Source: Ganoderma boninense
Lineage: Eukaryota > Basidiomycota > Agaricomycetes > Polyporales > Polyporaceae
Reading direction: 5' to 3'
DNA: 64,000 nt
NCBI GenBank assembly: GCA_002900995.3
Contig: CM035310.1
Location: forward strand, 1,145,176 to 1,209,175
Shown: piece after piece, positions 36,050 to 48,898 of the stretch
Numbering within the stretch: the first letter of the stretch is position 1
Layout: each line of letters starts with the position of its first letter
Translations under genes and position numbers: made by a program
The notes under the pieces: generated by a model
The model's input: only the letters and a program-made list of their open reading frames with translations
What the model was told of the DNA's origin: nothing
Databases searched by the model: none

Positions 36050-37656
36050 ATGGCTTCCATTGGCACCCTCTGGACGGTTCCTGGACAGGGCAAGGGCAAG
36101 ACGGTGAGCATGATGCAGTCGAAATTTATGTAGAAGCGAAGATTGAGACACTTGACGCTTGTGTCTTGCTCACAGATCCGCTCCGCCGCTGCTCTCGCAG
36201 GGTTGAAGATCGACCTCCCTGAAAGCTACGTCCACTTCGAGGACAACAAAAAGCCCGAGTTTTTGTCCAAATTCCCTCACGGCAAGATCCCTGCTTTCGA
36301 TGGCGCAGACGGCTTCAAGCTTTTCGAAGGGTCTGCCATCGCCCGCTACGGTGAGTCATTCACAATCGATCTGTGTCTTGAGAGAGGACGAGAATTATCA
36401 CAATCAGTTATCCCTGTCTTAATCCTTGTGTCGACAGTTAAACTTATTCTGATCTTTATCTTGCGTATCCGATCCTGGAAACAATTTACTGATCAATCTC
36501 ATACTATTAGTTGCTTCCCTCGCTCCCAACACCAACCTCCTCGGCTCTAACGCCAAGGAGGCTGCTCTCGTCGACCAATGGGTCTCCTTCGCCGATTCTG
36601 AGATCGGCGCGTTCACTGGCGTGATCTACGGGCTCGTCCTTGGCAGGATCACTCCATACGCTAAGCCTATCCACACCCACTTCGCCGAGCGTCAGGTCCG
36701 TTCCCTCAAGACTCTCGACTCGTATCTTGCTACCCGCACCTTCCTCGTCAACGAGCGTATCTCGCTTGCTGACCTCACCGTCGCGTCTGAGATCCAGCGT
36801 GCTGCGGCCGTCACCCTCGACGCGCCTCTCCGTGCTCAGATCCCCAATGTCATCCGTCACTTCGAGACCATCGTCAACCAGCCCCAGCTGAAAGCTATCT
36901 ACGGCGAGACGACGTACCTCGAGAAGGCCCTTGCCTTCACTCCCCCTCCCAAGGAGAAGAAGGAGGCGAAGCCTGCCGCTACTCCCGCCCCTAAGGCGGA
37001 GAAGAAGAAGGAGGTTGCGCAGGAGGACGAGGAGGACGACATTCCCAAGGAGGAGCCCAAGGCGAAGAACCCTCTCGACTCCCTCCCCAAGTCGTCGTTC
37101 AACCTCGAGGACTGGAAGCGCGCGTACTCGAACAAGGACACCCGTGGTGCCGACGGCTCCCTGGAATGGTTCTACCAGCAGTATGTGACACGCATGTGGT
37201 GATCGTGGGAGATCGTCTGACCTTACCTATTCAGCTTCGATGCGGAGGGTTTCTCTGTTTGGCGTGTGGACTTCAAGTACAACGACGAGCTCACGCAGAC
37301 GTTCATGTCGTCGAACCAGATCGGCGGGTTCTTCAACCGCCTCGAGGCGTCGCGCAAGTACTTGTTCGGCTCCGTCGGTGTGCTCGGCGAGACGAACAAC
37401 TCGGTGATCTCCGGTGCCCTCATCGCGCGCGGACAGGATATTAAGCCTGTCGTGGACGTCGCCCCCGACTTCGAGTCGTACGAGTACAAGCGTCTGGACC
37501 TCAGCAACGCCGACGACAAGGCGTTCTTCGAGGCCGCGCTCGCGTGGGATCTCGAGATTGGTGGTAAGAAGTGGGTTGACGGCAAAAACGTGAGTAGCCA
37601 GGTGGTCCTCGGATTTGAGCAAAGCTGATCATTATGTTCTCCGACAGTTCAAGTAA
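36050..37656 (+). CDS. Translation elongation factor eEF1B gamma subunit (420 aa)
   Basis: Five exons close in phase: 36050-36103, 36176-36350, 36511-37180, 37235-37589, 37648-37656 (the last encodes Phe-Lys-stop); 420 aa, the family length. The N-terminal half is the GST-like fold (SIGTLWTVPGQGKGKT; KPEFLSKFPHGKIPAFDG; LVNERISLADLTVASEI). A Lys/Glu/Ala linker (KEKKEAKPAATPAPKAEKK) joins the conserved C-terminal EF1G domain (NPLDSLPKSSFNLEDWKRAY, WFYQHFDAEGFSVW, NQIGGFFNRLEASRKY, GKKWVDGKNFK). It scaffolds the eEF1B complex that recharges eEF1A with GTP. Single copy, between the arms of the inverted duplication. Confidence 0.97.
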
Positions 37657-38098
37657 ACGTGCTTGGTTGTTTTCAGCTTGGACCCGCTAGATGTATCATT
37701 TACTCTCGTTGTGTCGTTGTCCTGCTTGTTTCGCTAATCTGGGGGAGTTGTTGTACTGTTGCAGTATCATGAAATGCAAAAAGAATTGTAAAGTTTACTT
37801 TGTCTGTTGGTGTGCTGGCCGGTATTCGCTCGTGAATGGCACAATGTGATTCAACCTCAATGCACGTTGTGCAGTACAGTACTGGCTTGAGGTCGGGACA
37901 AGGTCGGGACATTGAGGGTTGCGGGCGTTGCGCAACGGGCCGCTGAGGCGCTGAGGTCGCGCGGAGGACACAGCCTGCGTTGCCGAGCGCCTTCTGGAAT
38001 CCACACACCTGTCCACGACCGCCACCACGTTCACCGCTGTTCACCGCCCGCAGCGGGCTGCTACACACCGTCTCCACGAACCACCATTGCCCGCAGCG

Positions 38099-40808
38099 AT
38101 GGTCGACATCGTCAGCACGAAGGGCGAGCCCTCCGCCTCCACTGTGACAGCATCTACCGCGTCGGCAGCCTCAATGACTTTCCCTCAGGCTCACGCTCTC
38201 CAGACGGTCGAAGAACCAGAAGTGAGCATCTCTCGCGGCGTGGCATGTTCTTGGGGAGAATCTTGAGACCCTCATACCCTCTCCAGCAGGCGAGCATCTT
38301 TGTGGCCGCACAACGCGGCGACGTCGAGACTCTCCGGCACCTCATCGAGTCGGGCAAGGCGCATGCGACGGACCGGGACGAGCAGAACATCACGCCCCTC
38401 CACTGGGCGGCGATCAACGCACAAGTCGCAGCATGTCGCTTTCTCCTGGAGCAAGGTGCTGAGGTCGATGCGCTCGGGGGCGACCTCGTCGCGACGCCGC
38501 TGCAGTGGGCGGCACGGAACGGGTACCTGTACGTGATTCAGCTGCTCATCGCCCACAACGCGGACCCGAACATCAACGACGCACAAGGATACAACACCCT
38601 GCACCTCGTGACGCACTCGTCGTCGATCATGGCTCTTCTCTACCTCCTGCACCAGCCCATCAACGTCGACGCGCGGGACTCGCAGGGGCACACGTCGCTG
38701 ATGTGGGCGGCATACCAAGGCGATGCACTATCGGTGGAACTCCTGTTGAAGCACGGCGCAAGCGCGAACACGAAAGACGACACCGGCCTTACGCCACTGC
38801 ACTGGGCGGTCGTCCGTGGTAATCGGGTGTGTATCCGGAGGCTGGTGGAGGCCGGAGGAGATGTGCATGCGAAGGATGGGGAGGGCCGGACAGCGAGGGA
38901 CATGGCACAGGAGCTCAAGAGCCTTGGTGCCTGGAAGCGGGCGTTGGACGAAGGCGGGTTCACGGAGGACGGGATTCCCAAGCGCAAGCCTCTCAGCGAG
39001 GTAGGTGCAATCGCCGTTTCCGATCGTCGCACTTGCCTGACGGCGCGCAGAGGAATACTAGAATCATTATCTTTTCGATGCCTACATTATTCCTGTTCTT
39101 GATGTTCACGACTCTCACGATCCTGCCATGGTATACCGGAATAATTCTCGCTATGGCGCTGTTCTTCGGCATGCACCACGTAAGTGTCGCAGTTTTAGTG
39201 GGTCGCAAGCTGCATGCTCACACGCAGTAGATTGTAACCCGGGTCCTGCTCGATAAATCAAACTATACCGATAGCGTCACTCAGAGTCCCTACTTCGCTG
39301 GAATCATCACAGGCTCAATGATATGGGTCACGTACGCGTGGATCACCCGTCTCATGAACCGTATGTTACCTTGCCCTTGCTTCTATATGCACGGCGTCAT
39401 ATCTAGATTTATCGAACAGAAACGCAGTCCCATGCATTTACTCACCTTATCCTCGCAATCACAATCGGCCTTTGCGCTTACAACTTCTTCCGCGCAATCA
39501 GCTTGGACCCTGGTGCCTGTCCGAAGCCTTCAAGCGACGGAGAACTGAAGACTGTATGTCATTTTCCGGATTGCTTTGTCACGAGCCGAACTGATCGACT
39601 CGCGCAGATCATCGAGGAGCTGGCGTCTCAAGGTCGCTTGAATGGGCAAACATTCTGCATTCAATGCATGGTAAGGTTGCGCTTGTGTAGTAGCGAGACA
39701 GACACTTGACCGCAGCTTCCAGGCGCGTAAACCACTGAGGTCCAAGCATTGCCGTATATGTGACCGCTGTATCGCGCGTCACGACCAGTGAGTATATCAC
39801 GAGAAGTTGTTAAATTTTGCCGCTAAAGCCGTCGTGTGTAGCCATTGCCCGTGGGTGTGGAATTGCAGTGAGTGTCCATCTGGCTTTATCACAATGTTCT
39901 TGCTCTGAACAACGTCTGGCAGTTGGTGTGAACAACCATCGCCAGTTCCTACTCTTTGTCATGACCCTGGTCCTCGGCATCATTCTGTTTGACTACCTCA
40001 CGTTCGAGTGTACGTGACTGCATACGCCCGTACCCATTCCGGACCTGGCGCTGACGGTCGCGTCTATCGCTTGCGCTTAACAGACTATTCCAGCTTGACA
40101 GTGTCGACAGAACCGGCAAGCATCTCGCCGACATGCGTCCTCCCAGCCTATCTCTGCGCGATCACCGCATACGACGCATTCTTGTTCTCCGTCGCCGCAT
40201 GGTCCACGCTCCAGCTCTCGTGGACACTGGTCCTCCTTGGCTCGCAGCTCTGGCAAGTCGCACGCCAGATGACCACTTTCGAGGTCTCGAACCTCGGCCG
40301 CTACGGCTTCATGGGCGGCCGCGGCGGCGCCTCCCTCCACGGCCAGATGGGCCACCGCCACCTGCCCACGGACGACGCCTCGAGCGCGGAAGGCAGCCTC
40401 GGTGGGCACGCGCACCGGCACAGCCATGGGGGCGGCGGCGGCGGCGTGTGTGCGGGGTGCGGGAGCGGCTTCCTGATGAGCCTGCTCGGGTTCGACCGGT
40501 TCACGAAGGGCAAGGCGGCGGACGGGCTCGCGCGCGCGGCGCGGGCGCCGAACCCGTTCGACCTGGGCGTGCTCGGGAACTGCAAGGACTTCTGGACGTC
40601 CGGCAGGGAGCTCGGCGTCGAGTACGGCCGCCTGTACGACGTGCCCCCCGAGGGCTTCCAGGAGGCGAAGCGGCGCCGCGTGCGCGAGGAGGGCGAGGAC
40701 GGCCATGCGGACGGCGGCGCGCGCAAGTCGCTACGGAGCAAGCTCATGATGGGGCTTGGCTTTGGGGGCCGCAGCCGGAGCGGGTACGAGCCGCTCAGCC
40801 AGGTCTGA
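38099..40808 (+). CDS. AKR1: Akr1-type ankyrin-repeat DHHC palmitoyltransferase (730 aa)
   Basis: Ten exons: 38099-38221, about 38290-39000, 39051-39179, 39231-39360, 39420-39553, 39608-39670, 39723-39787, 39842-39867 (26 nt), 39923-40009, 40084-40808; phases close to 730 aa. After a Ser/Thr-rich start come ankyrin repeats (NITPLHWAAINAQVAACRFL, VATPLQWAARNGYLYVIQLL, HTSLMWAAYQGDALSVELLL, LTPLHWAVVRGNRVCIRRLV). Then membrane helices, the Cys-rich ring RKPLRSKHCRICDRCIARHD and the catalytic core DHHCPWVWNCIGVNNHRQF, split by two introns, and the TTxE motif as MTTFEV. The C-terminus is His/Gly-rich. It S-acylates proteins at Golgi or endosome membranes (family knowledge). Yeast Akr1 has DHYC; here the motif is DHHC. 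Confidence 0.95.
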
Positions 40809-42823
40809 GACCGGAGGAGCAGAGCGGGAGGGGGGGAGGCTTTGGTGCTGTGCGCAGCGATTCGGAGCAGGGGTGGATGGGTCGTGTATGCCGCTTGTCG
40901 CTCACGCTCGTCGTGTACTATCATGATGATGAGTTACGCAATCCAGGGACGGTTCCGTAGTATTGTAGAAAACATTATATTGGCCAAGCCCGCGTGGTGT
41001 TTGTAGACACTTGGCCAGAAACGAAAGACGCGAAATGAGAATCATTGTGCGCTCTATTTTCCGTGCTGGTATGTAGTGATACCGAGAAGGCGAGATGTGC
41101 GCATGCACGCCCATCCTGCTAGTAAGTACTGCCATCAGGTTTCCATGCTTATGCGGTCTAACCTCCTCATAGCATGGTGTTGCTTCGCAGCTGCGCCATT
41201 GATCGGAGAAAGCTTGTTGCAAATACGCAGGTGTAAGACGTGCTTTAACGCCTACAATGCATGTCCACCTCCCCATCACTCCCGCAACCATTGTAATAAT
41301 TGTGAAGGATCGCGACAGAGACCCAGAATATCTATTCCGAATACCCATTCCGAATTTGTTGCGCCACCAGCGCGGCATTTCCTCACTGCGGCGCCAGCGG
41401 GGCCCCGGGGAGTCGCCACGGCCGCAACCACAGCACGGAACTACAGTGCTTAGTCCTAATACGAGTCGCAGCCGGGCGAGAGCGTGGCTTGCGTATATGC
41501 ATGTCCGAAGACTAGCCATACTGTCATGCTGTTCAAGAGGTTCTGTGTCTAAAGTTGTGGGCGCGGTGTCGAGGATGACGAACGTCATGGTGACTCGCCC
41601 CCCAGGACGTGCACAACGGAATCCCCATGGGGCACTTACTATATCATTATGCTGTTACAGTTACATCATACTCGTGACCTTCGTCCGTAAGCCATCGGAG
41701 AAAGAGAAGGAGATATGGTCCCTAGGTATGGTCCGCTGTCCTCCGCGCCAGACGCACTTTGTTCCATGGCAACGGAGGCTCGTGCTCCCCATGGACAAGC
41801 TCGGAAATTGGTCTAGAAGGCATTGAGGTTATCTAGCATCGTCCCAAAATTTCGCAGGACTTGGTTCCAAATTGTGAAACTGGTACCACGAGATAAATGT
41901 GTCGGATGAGGTGGGACGCAGAGCGGTAAGTTGCTAAGCGGCGCAGGAAGCCCCCCTCACCCTGATGGTGGGGAAAGCGTAGACTTGTGCGCATGGACCG
42001 CTCCCTTGGATTGCAATGCATTCGTGTATTCTTCATGCGGCTGGAGTAGCAGCTCCTGATCGAACCCTAAGGCCGAGAGTGGGCCCCACCGTAGAGTGGT
42101 TCTTCTTGGGAGCGTGGAGACAGTCTGCGAAGAGACAAATATCAGGCTCTTGTGGCGCAGCCGTTCCCTTAAAAATAGAGAAATATTTCACATAGAAATA
42201 CAGTCAAAAACCTTACCATTTCAGCCGTACTGCATGATTCGTACCAGTAGGACGAGGCAGCGATGTCCATATCTATCATATCTCCTTTGGAGAAGTCCCC
42301 CCCAAACTACAGTATATCACAATGTCATAACATCAATCCCAGTAGTTTGAACACACTCACCGCAGAGATGTAACCATGAAGGGACTTCAGGCCGGGGGCC
42401 CTGAGACCTATCGGGTCCGAAGTGAGCTGTTTTGCGGTTCGCACCAATCGACAGGCCGATAGACCACCTATATTGCCTGAGCCCGTGTGAGCATGCATAT
42501 GTATAACCACTTCAAACGTAATTATACTTCTCCTTAACAGCGCATTGCAAGTGCTCGCCACATTGTGATGGTTGAAGCGATTGGCGCAGTGGTTCAGCAT
42601 AGGCGCCTAATGGAAGGGTTCTAGTGCCTTCGGGAATTTGCGGGATACTAGCGCCGGGAGGAAGAGTGCGCTGCATCCTTTTCTGGCAATTGTCCAGCAC
42701 CTTCCAGCACCGTCAACGACTCCCTGAACAATGCACTACCACCCGCCCCCGATGACTCACAACCGACGCGCGTCGGGCAACGCGTCCCCCGACGACGCTT
42801 ACGCGGCGTCGCTGTGCTGCCAC
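40809..42823. other. 2 kb without a supported gene
   Basis: Open frames on both strands lack motifs. It begins with the Akr1 3' UTR and ends in the promoter of the right BAG copy. A TTCGGGAA sequence near 42637 resembles a half of a heat-shock element, which would suit a BAG gene but is weak evidence alone. Confidence 0.35.
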
Positions 42824-42830
42824 TATATAA
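42824..42830 (+). promoter_or_regulatory. TATA box of the right BAG copy
   Basis: CTATATAAGG lies 76 bases upstream of ATG 42900, a usual distance for fungal TATA promoters. The corresponding left-arm promoter is not visible because of the assembly gap. Confidence 0.6.
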
Positions 42831-42899
42831 GGTTCTTCTTCCTTTCCTCGACCCGAACTCATCTTTACCTTTTGCCACACACCTCGGGACATCGTAGTC

Positions 42900-45401
42900 A
42901 TGTTATTGTTCCAGACAGCCCCTGTCCAGAGCTTCGTTCGCCCTACATCGTTCTCTGGCATCTACTCTGAGGACGACTATGTGAACGCCATGGCGCAGCG
43001 TGCCGCCCACGAGTACGCCCTCGCCCATGCTCGCGTCCAGGCAATTGAACGCCAACGCGACCACCACCACTGCCACCGCCACCCTCATCGCCACCAGTCC
43101 TACCCTGGTTCCCCATACATGGACAGATTTGCGCCGGCGTCATTGGACAACTTTTCCTACGGCTTTGGGGCCCGCTCCTGCCCGGCCCGCGTTCTTGTCG
43201 CCAAATCGCCACGCATCTACCGATCTTCTTGAAGAAATCACGCATACATACACCGTCTGGCAAGAGGAAGAGCGTCAACGTGCTCTTAACCGCCGCGGCG
43301 AGGCAATCATGCGCCAACGTGAACTAGCCCGCGAACGCGCCGAGGCACAGCGCCGACGCGCTCTTGCGGAGGCAGCCGCTTGCGAGCACCGAACCCGTCT
43401 GGCTCATGCTCAAGCCCGGCAGGCGCATGGTGAGCAGGTCCTCCTCTCCCTCTTGGGTCAGCTGGCTTTGGCCGTCGCCCCTGACGGGTCTGCCCCGGCC
43501 GCACCACAGGCCAACAAGCAAGAGGTTCGTAACTGTGTGGAGTTTAGTACCGTCATTGAACTAACCTGCGTTCTTCGCCAGTGCCCGCTTTTGTTCATCC
43601 GCCCTGTGACACCGGAGGCACCGGTGCCTGCTCCATTGCCCAAACCTTGCGACCGCAAGGGCAAGGGCAGAGCTGCCGTCATCGCCGTGGAGACTCCTTC
43701 CCCTATCTCAAGGACCATCCCGGTCGCGTCCGAGGTCCAGCTCAAGGAGGAGCTCCAGGCACGCATTCTCACCGAGACTGACCCCGAGACGCAAGAGTCT
43801 CTGGACCTCCTCTACTCTGACCTCTTCGACACCCGCGAGCCCACGCAACCAGCGGCTGGCCCTTCTCGCCAGAAGCACGTCTCATTCGCAGTCCCCATCT
43901 CATCTGTCTCTACCTCTGCCTGTGCTCCAAGTTCCCTTCCTTCCAAGGCCGACGAGAAGGCCGCTCCTATCCCCTCTGATTCACCCAAGACGGCACCCGA
44001 CGAACCGAAGGCCCAAGGCCGCGGCGAAGGTGCAGGTGCAGGTGCAGGTGCGCACCTCCACCGCACGCCCACGCTCCCACCCGCCACCGCGGCGAAGCTC
44101 CTGAAGTTCTACCGCGCCCGGCGCGCGCGCAAGCTCTCGCTCGCCCACATCAAGGACGTCGAGGATGCGCTGCGCAAGCTCGAGGGCGCGTTCGCGTTCC
44201 CCGCGCAGCTCGACTTCGTCGACGGCCCGCCCTCCCGCTCGCCCTCCCCTGCACGCACGGAGTCGGACGCGGAGGCGGCGCTGGCGTACACGACGAACAA
44301 CGCGCCCGTGCACGCGTACGAGCAGGCGCTGAACGAGCTGCTGACGAAGCTCGATGCAGTGGAGAGCAACGGCGACATGGAGGTGCGCGGAAGGCGCAAG
44401 GAGGTCGTGATTGAGGTCGAGCGTGCGCTGGAGGCGATGGAGCGGCGGATCGAGGAGAGCAAAGAGCGCAGCCGGGAGCGGACGAGACGCGCAGCATGGG
44501 CTCTCAGGCTTTGGACCCGTCGATCGCGGTTACGCCGCACAACGTCGACAGCATCGACAATTCGGACGGGGTCAAGGTCGCTGTCGTGGCTGAGGAGATC
44601 CCTCTCGAGGTTCCAGCCGAGGTTGAAGAACCACAGGATGCCTCCGCCGCCAATGAACACGCCCCCGTACCGCAAGTCAATGCTTCCCAGGTCGTCCCTG
44701 CCGCGTCCAGTGGAGACTCTGAAGCTACTCTTGCCTCATCCCTTACCAACAGTGCTGGGAACGAGCACTCGCCCTTCGGGGCTGGAATTCCCGATAGCGG
44801 CGCAGACTGCGTGTTTGCGCCGTCTGGAAATGCCTTTGCAACACACGTCGTCCCTCCTGCTGTCGAAGTGCTAGCTGTGCCCTCCATTGACTGTGACGCC
44901 GCGGCACCAGACGAGAATGCCGGCGTAACCAGCCAGAACGCCCAGCCGGAGCGGTCCCCATCGTCGCGGTCGAGGCTGAGCTCGTGCCTGAACCCCAGAG
45001 TGCTCCCGAACCGGCTGAAGACTTAGACCCGAGCATCGTCCCTCCGAGTCCCCCAACCGTCGTAGTACCCGAAGCCATCGCCCGCGTCGAGCCCATCGCC
45101 ACGGACGCCACATCGGTCACAGATGACGTCGACGTCGGCGTCGACACTGCTCCTCTTTTCGCAACTTCCTTCACCGCTGTTGCCGCGACGCCCTCTGAGC
45201 CAGAATCCACTCATGCTGCCGCCCCAGTAGCACCTGCGCCCGACTCATCCGCACCGGCCTCGTCCCCCGACGAGGAGACTGTCCTCCCGTCGTCGACGTC
45301 CGCAGAGGACGGTGAAGTGGAGGTCGTTGGCGAGGATGAACTCCGGTCGGCCCAGCAACGGGAGCGACTGGGTCGACGTGGGGTCGGAAATGGATCTGTA
45401 A
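42900..45401 (+). pseudogene. BAG-domain protein gene, right copy, multiply frameshifted
   Basis: Start MLLFQTAPVQSFVRPTSF at 42900, then a frame change near 43166 (GGGGCCC tract) into the coiled-coil frame (EEERQRALNRRGEAIMRQRE). The intron after about 43523 matches the left copy. The BAG domain is preserved (LNELLTKLDAVESNGDMEVR at about 44330; GRRKEVVIEVERALEAMERR). Further frame changes occur near 44490, 44960 and 45345. The conserved end (SDWVDVGSEMDL, stop 45399-45401) is then out of frame with the rest. Four breaks in 2.5 kb argue for a pseudogene; indel errors in the assembly are the alternative. Confidence 0.65.
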
Positions 45402-45849
45402 GATCAGAATCATGAATGTCTATTCGAGCGTCGTCTTCCTCCGCTGCAGATCGGCGTGCCAGACGCCATTGAATTTGCACTGCTGTAGTTTGTACTGTAT
45501 TGTGTAGTTTAGAACAAGAGTAATCATTACCCATTAATCAAAAGCACATTCCCTAAACTTTCGAAGTGTGCCATGCACTCCGCGACCATACAAATATAAT
45601 ATCAACGCATCAATCAGCCTGGTGTCCACAACTCGTCGTGTGTGACGAACCTTGTTGGAACACAGATTATAATTATGGACTCGGAGAAGCGAGCGCTTGC
45701 TCTCCGGCCGTTCCCGACGTACGATACGATGCGCGATGGTACTTTTTTTGTCTTCATCTGTTTGCCTCTGCACCGTGGACGACGACCGTACAGGACAGTC
45801 TGAATTCTACTCGTTTTTGCTGCCCTTCAGACCTGCGAACAATTGTACA
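45402..45849 (+). other. BAG 3' flank and a piece shared with the 1.24-kb element
   Basis: 45402-45660 matches the sequence after the BAG 3' remnant at 51663-51960 in direct orientation. 45690-45830 matches 28900-29060 in inverted orientation (both have GATACGATGCG and CGACCGTACAGGACA). The match ends abruptly at about 45848, where LRR-gene sequence begins. No coding function. Confidence 0.5.
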
Positions 45850-46673
45850 ACACACCCGCACTTACAGTCTCTCGGACTTATCGGCTGGCATGTTGACGCT
45901 GTGGGCGTGGTATGCGTGGCGTTGCCGACTCCATCTCGAGTGCACGAGCTGAAACATTTGTTACTTAGTCCGCCTTCAGCGACCTACGAAACTTCATCCT
46001 GCGCGCAGAAGACGACGACGGCTTCGCGGATATGGGCGAGGTCTGGACCCTCCTCGACCAAAATAACACCTCACGCGCGGCGCATACCCGGGCCTCCAGC
46101 AGAACCACTCATGGGACCTTGCATTCCAATCGGCGATGATTCGCAACCTCACGCACCTTGAGCTCGTCGACACGCGCATCTCGCATGTCGTGCTGGCATG
46201 CATCGCTCATGCCCATCGACTCGAGAGCCTCATGTTGCACGGCACGTTCGAAGAGCCATGCTCGGCGAGCGTCGTGTTCGGGAGCGACCATATCATCGAC
46301 GGCGCACACACTTTCCTACCACACCTCGAGGAGTTCAGCTTCGTGATGGTTGGCCATGACGATGACCAGGCCATGTTCCAGTCTGTGGCACAGTTCCTCC
46401 ATCAGCGGCCTAAGCTGCAGCGGTTGGACCTGGGCAGCTGCCCATGGGACCTTGTGCACGGCATCTTGCCTGAGCTGAAGGGGTTGCGCGTGCTGCGGGT
46501 ACGGATCGCGAACCTCACGGACACATCGTTAAAAGCATTGCTGAAGACGGTGCCGAACGCGATGGCGGAGAAACAGCTAAAGACGGCGGACTCTAACAAG
46601 CCGATCGTGCGTAGTCCTTCATACCTTGCTCGCACACCAGCTAATACGAACCTACTTTAGCACGAGTATGCCA
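45850..46673 (+). pseudogene. TPR-like/F-box/LRR gene, right copy, truncated both ends
   Basis: Begins at HPHLQSLGLIGWHVDAVGV, so the TPR-like lead and F-box are missing. Around 46060 a deletion changes the frame relative to the left copy. From 46136 the LRR strands are readable again (MIRNLTHLELVDTRISHVVL to RSPS) and end at the splice acceptor TAG before CACGAGTATGCC, where the homology stops. The last exon is absent. With both ends gone and a frameshift inside, this is a pseudogene. Confidence 0.7.
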
Positions 46674-47272
46674 GCTCGGTTTGTTTATACCCGTAGCAGT
46701 GTATTTTTACTAGTACCACATATTTGCATCGTCCATATACAGTGTTTACGTTTCCCGTGTCCCGCATCTGACGATTAGCTCTCTCTCTCTCTTCGGCCTC
46801 GGGCACTCACATTGTCTGTCTAGGATCACAACTCCAGCTCCCGGTCGGCATTCCCACATGTGAGTAAGCATGTTTTCCCCTTCCTTTGTCATTCAAGGCT
46901 CATCGGATCCATTGCATCTATCTATTCCCAGACGATTGTATTCGTGCCCCCTCGTGACCACAGAAAGGGTGACATCTCTAAGCCCTGAATATTTTGCTTC
47001 GCGAATGGATTTCCCGTACCGAGATGATCGCTATTTCCAGACAACCAATATCAAGGTTCCAGACGATGAAGCTCCTCGCGCTGTGGCTTTCATCCTCAGC
47101 ACGTTCGATGCCAGCATTCAAAGGGGGTATTCGGAAGTCATCATTCCTCAACGTATCTTTGCAAGAGTTGCAACTCATGTTCGGAGAAAGCACTGATGGA
47201 TTTATAGCCCCCGCTTCCTCGCCAAGTTCGCACCAAGTTTCTCAAGGATTCCCTCCGGAATTCTGGGTAGCA
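46674..47272. other. Intergenic and OYE promoter region (right copy)
   Basis: Matches 20349-20930 inverted. It begins directly at the breakpoint of the LRR remnant with TTTGTTTATACCCGTAGCAG. A CT-repeat (CTCTCTCTCTCT) lies near 46783-46793. No gene. Confidence 0.4.
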
Positions 47273-47278
47273 TATAAA
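47273..47278 (+). promoter_or_regulatory. TATA-like box of the right OYE gene
   Basis: CATATAAACA lies 66 bases upstream of the OYE ATG at 47344, identical in sequence and spacing to the left copy. Confidence 0.5.
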
Positions 47279-47343
47279 CAACTGCGACCCATGGGGCCAT
47301 CCGCATCACCACCCGCTTCAACGTTCAATCGCCCAGGGACAAA

Positions 47344-48795
<1,452 letters not shown>

Positions 48796-48898
48796 CGGTA
48801 GAGTCGAGGCGACGGGTAGTCAGCCTAATGTCTGGGTTTTTCTTGTCCCGATTTGAAGTCAGCCGTATACCATATATACGCACCGCTCTAAACATATA

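Noticed and set aside
42575..42660. tRNA-like sequence with an A-box-like TTGGCGCAGTGGTT and a B-box-like GGGTTCTAGTGCC
   Set aside because: No acceptor stem or anticodon stem forms and the B-box departs from the consensus; it could be a degraded SINE but is too weak to call.
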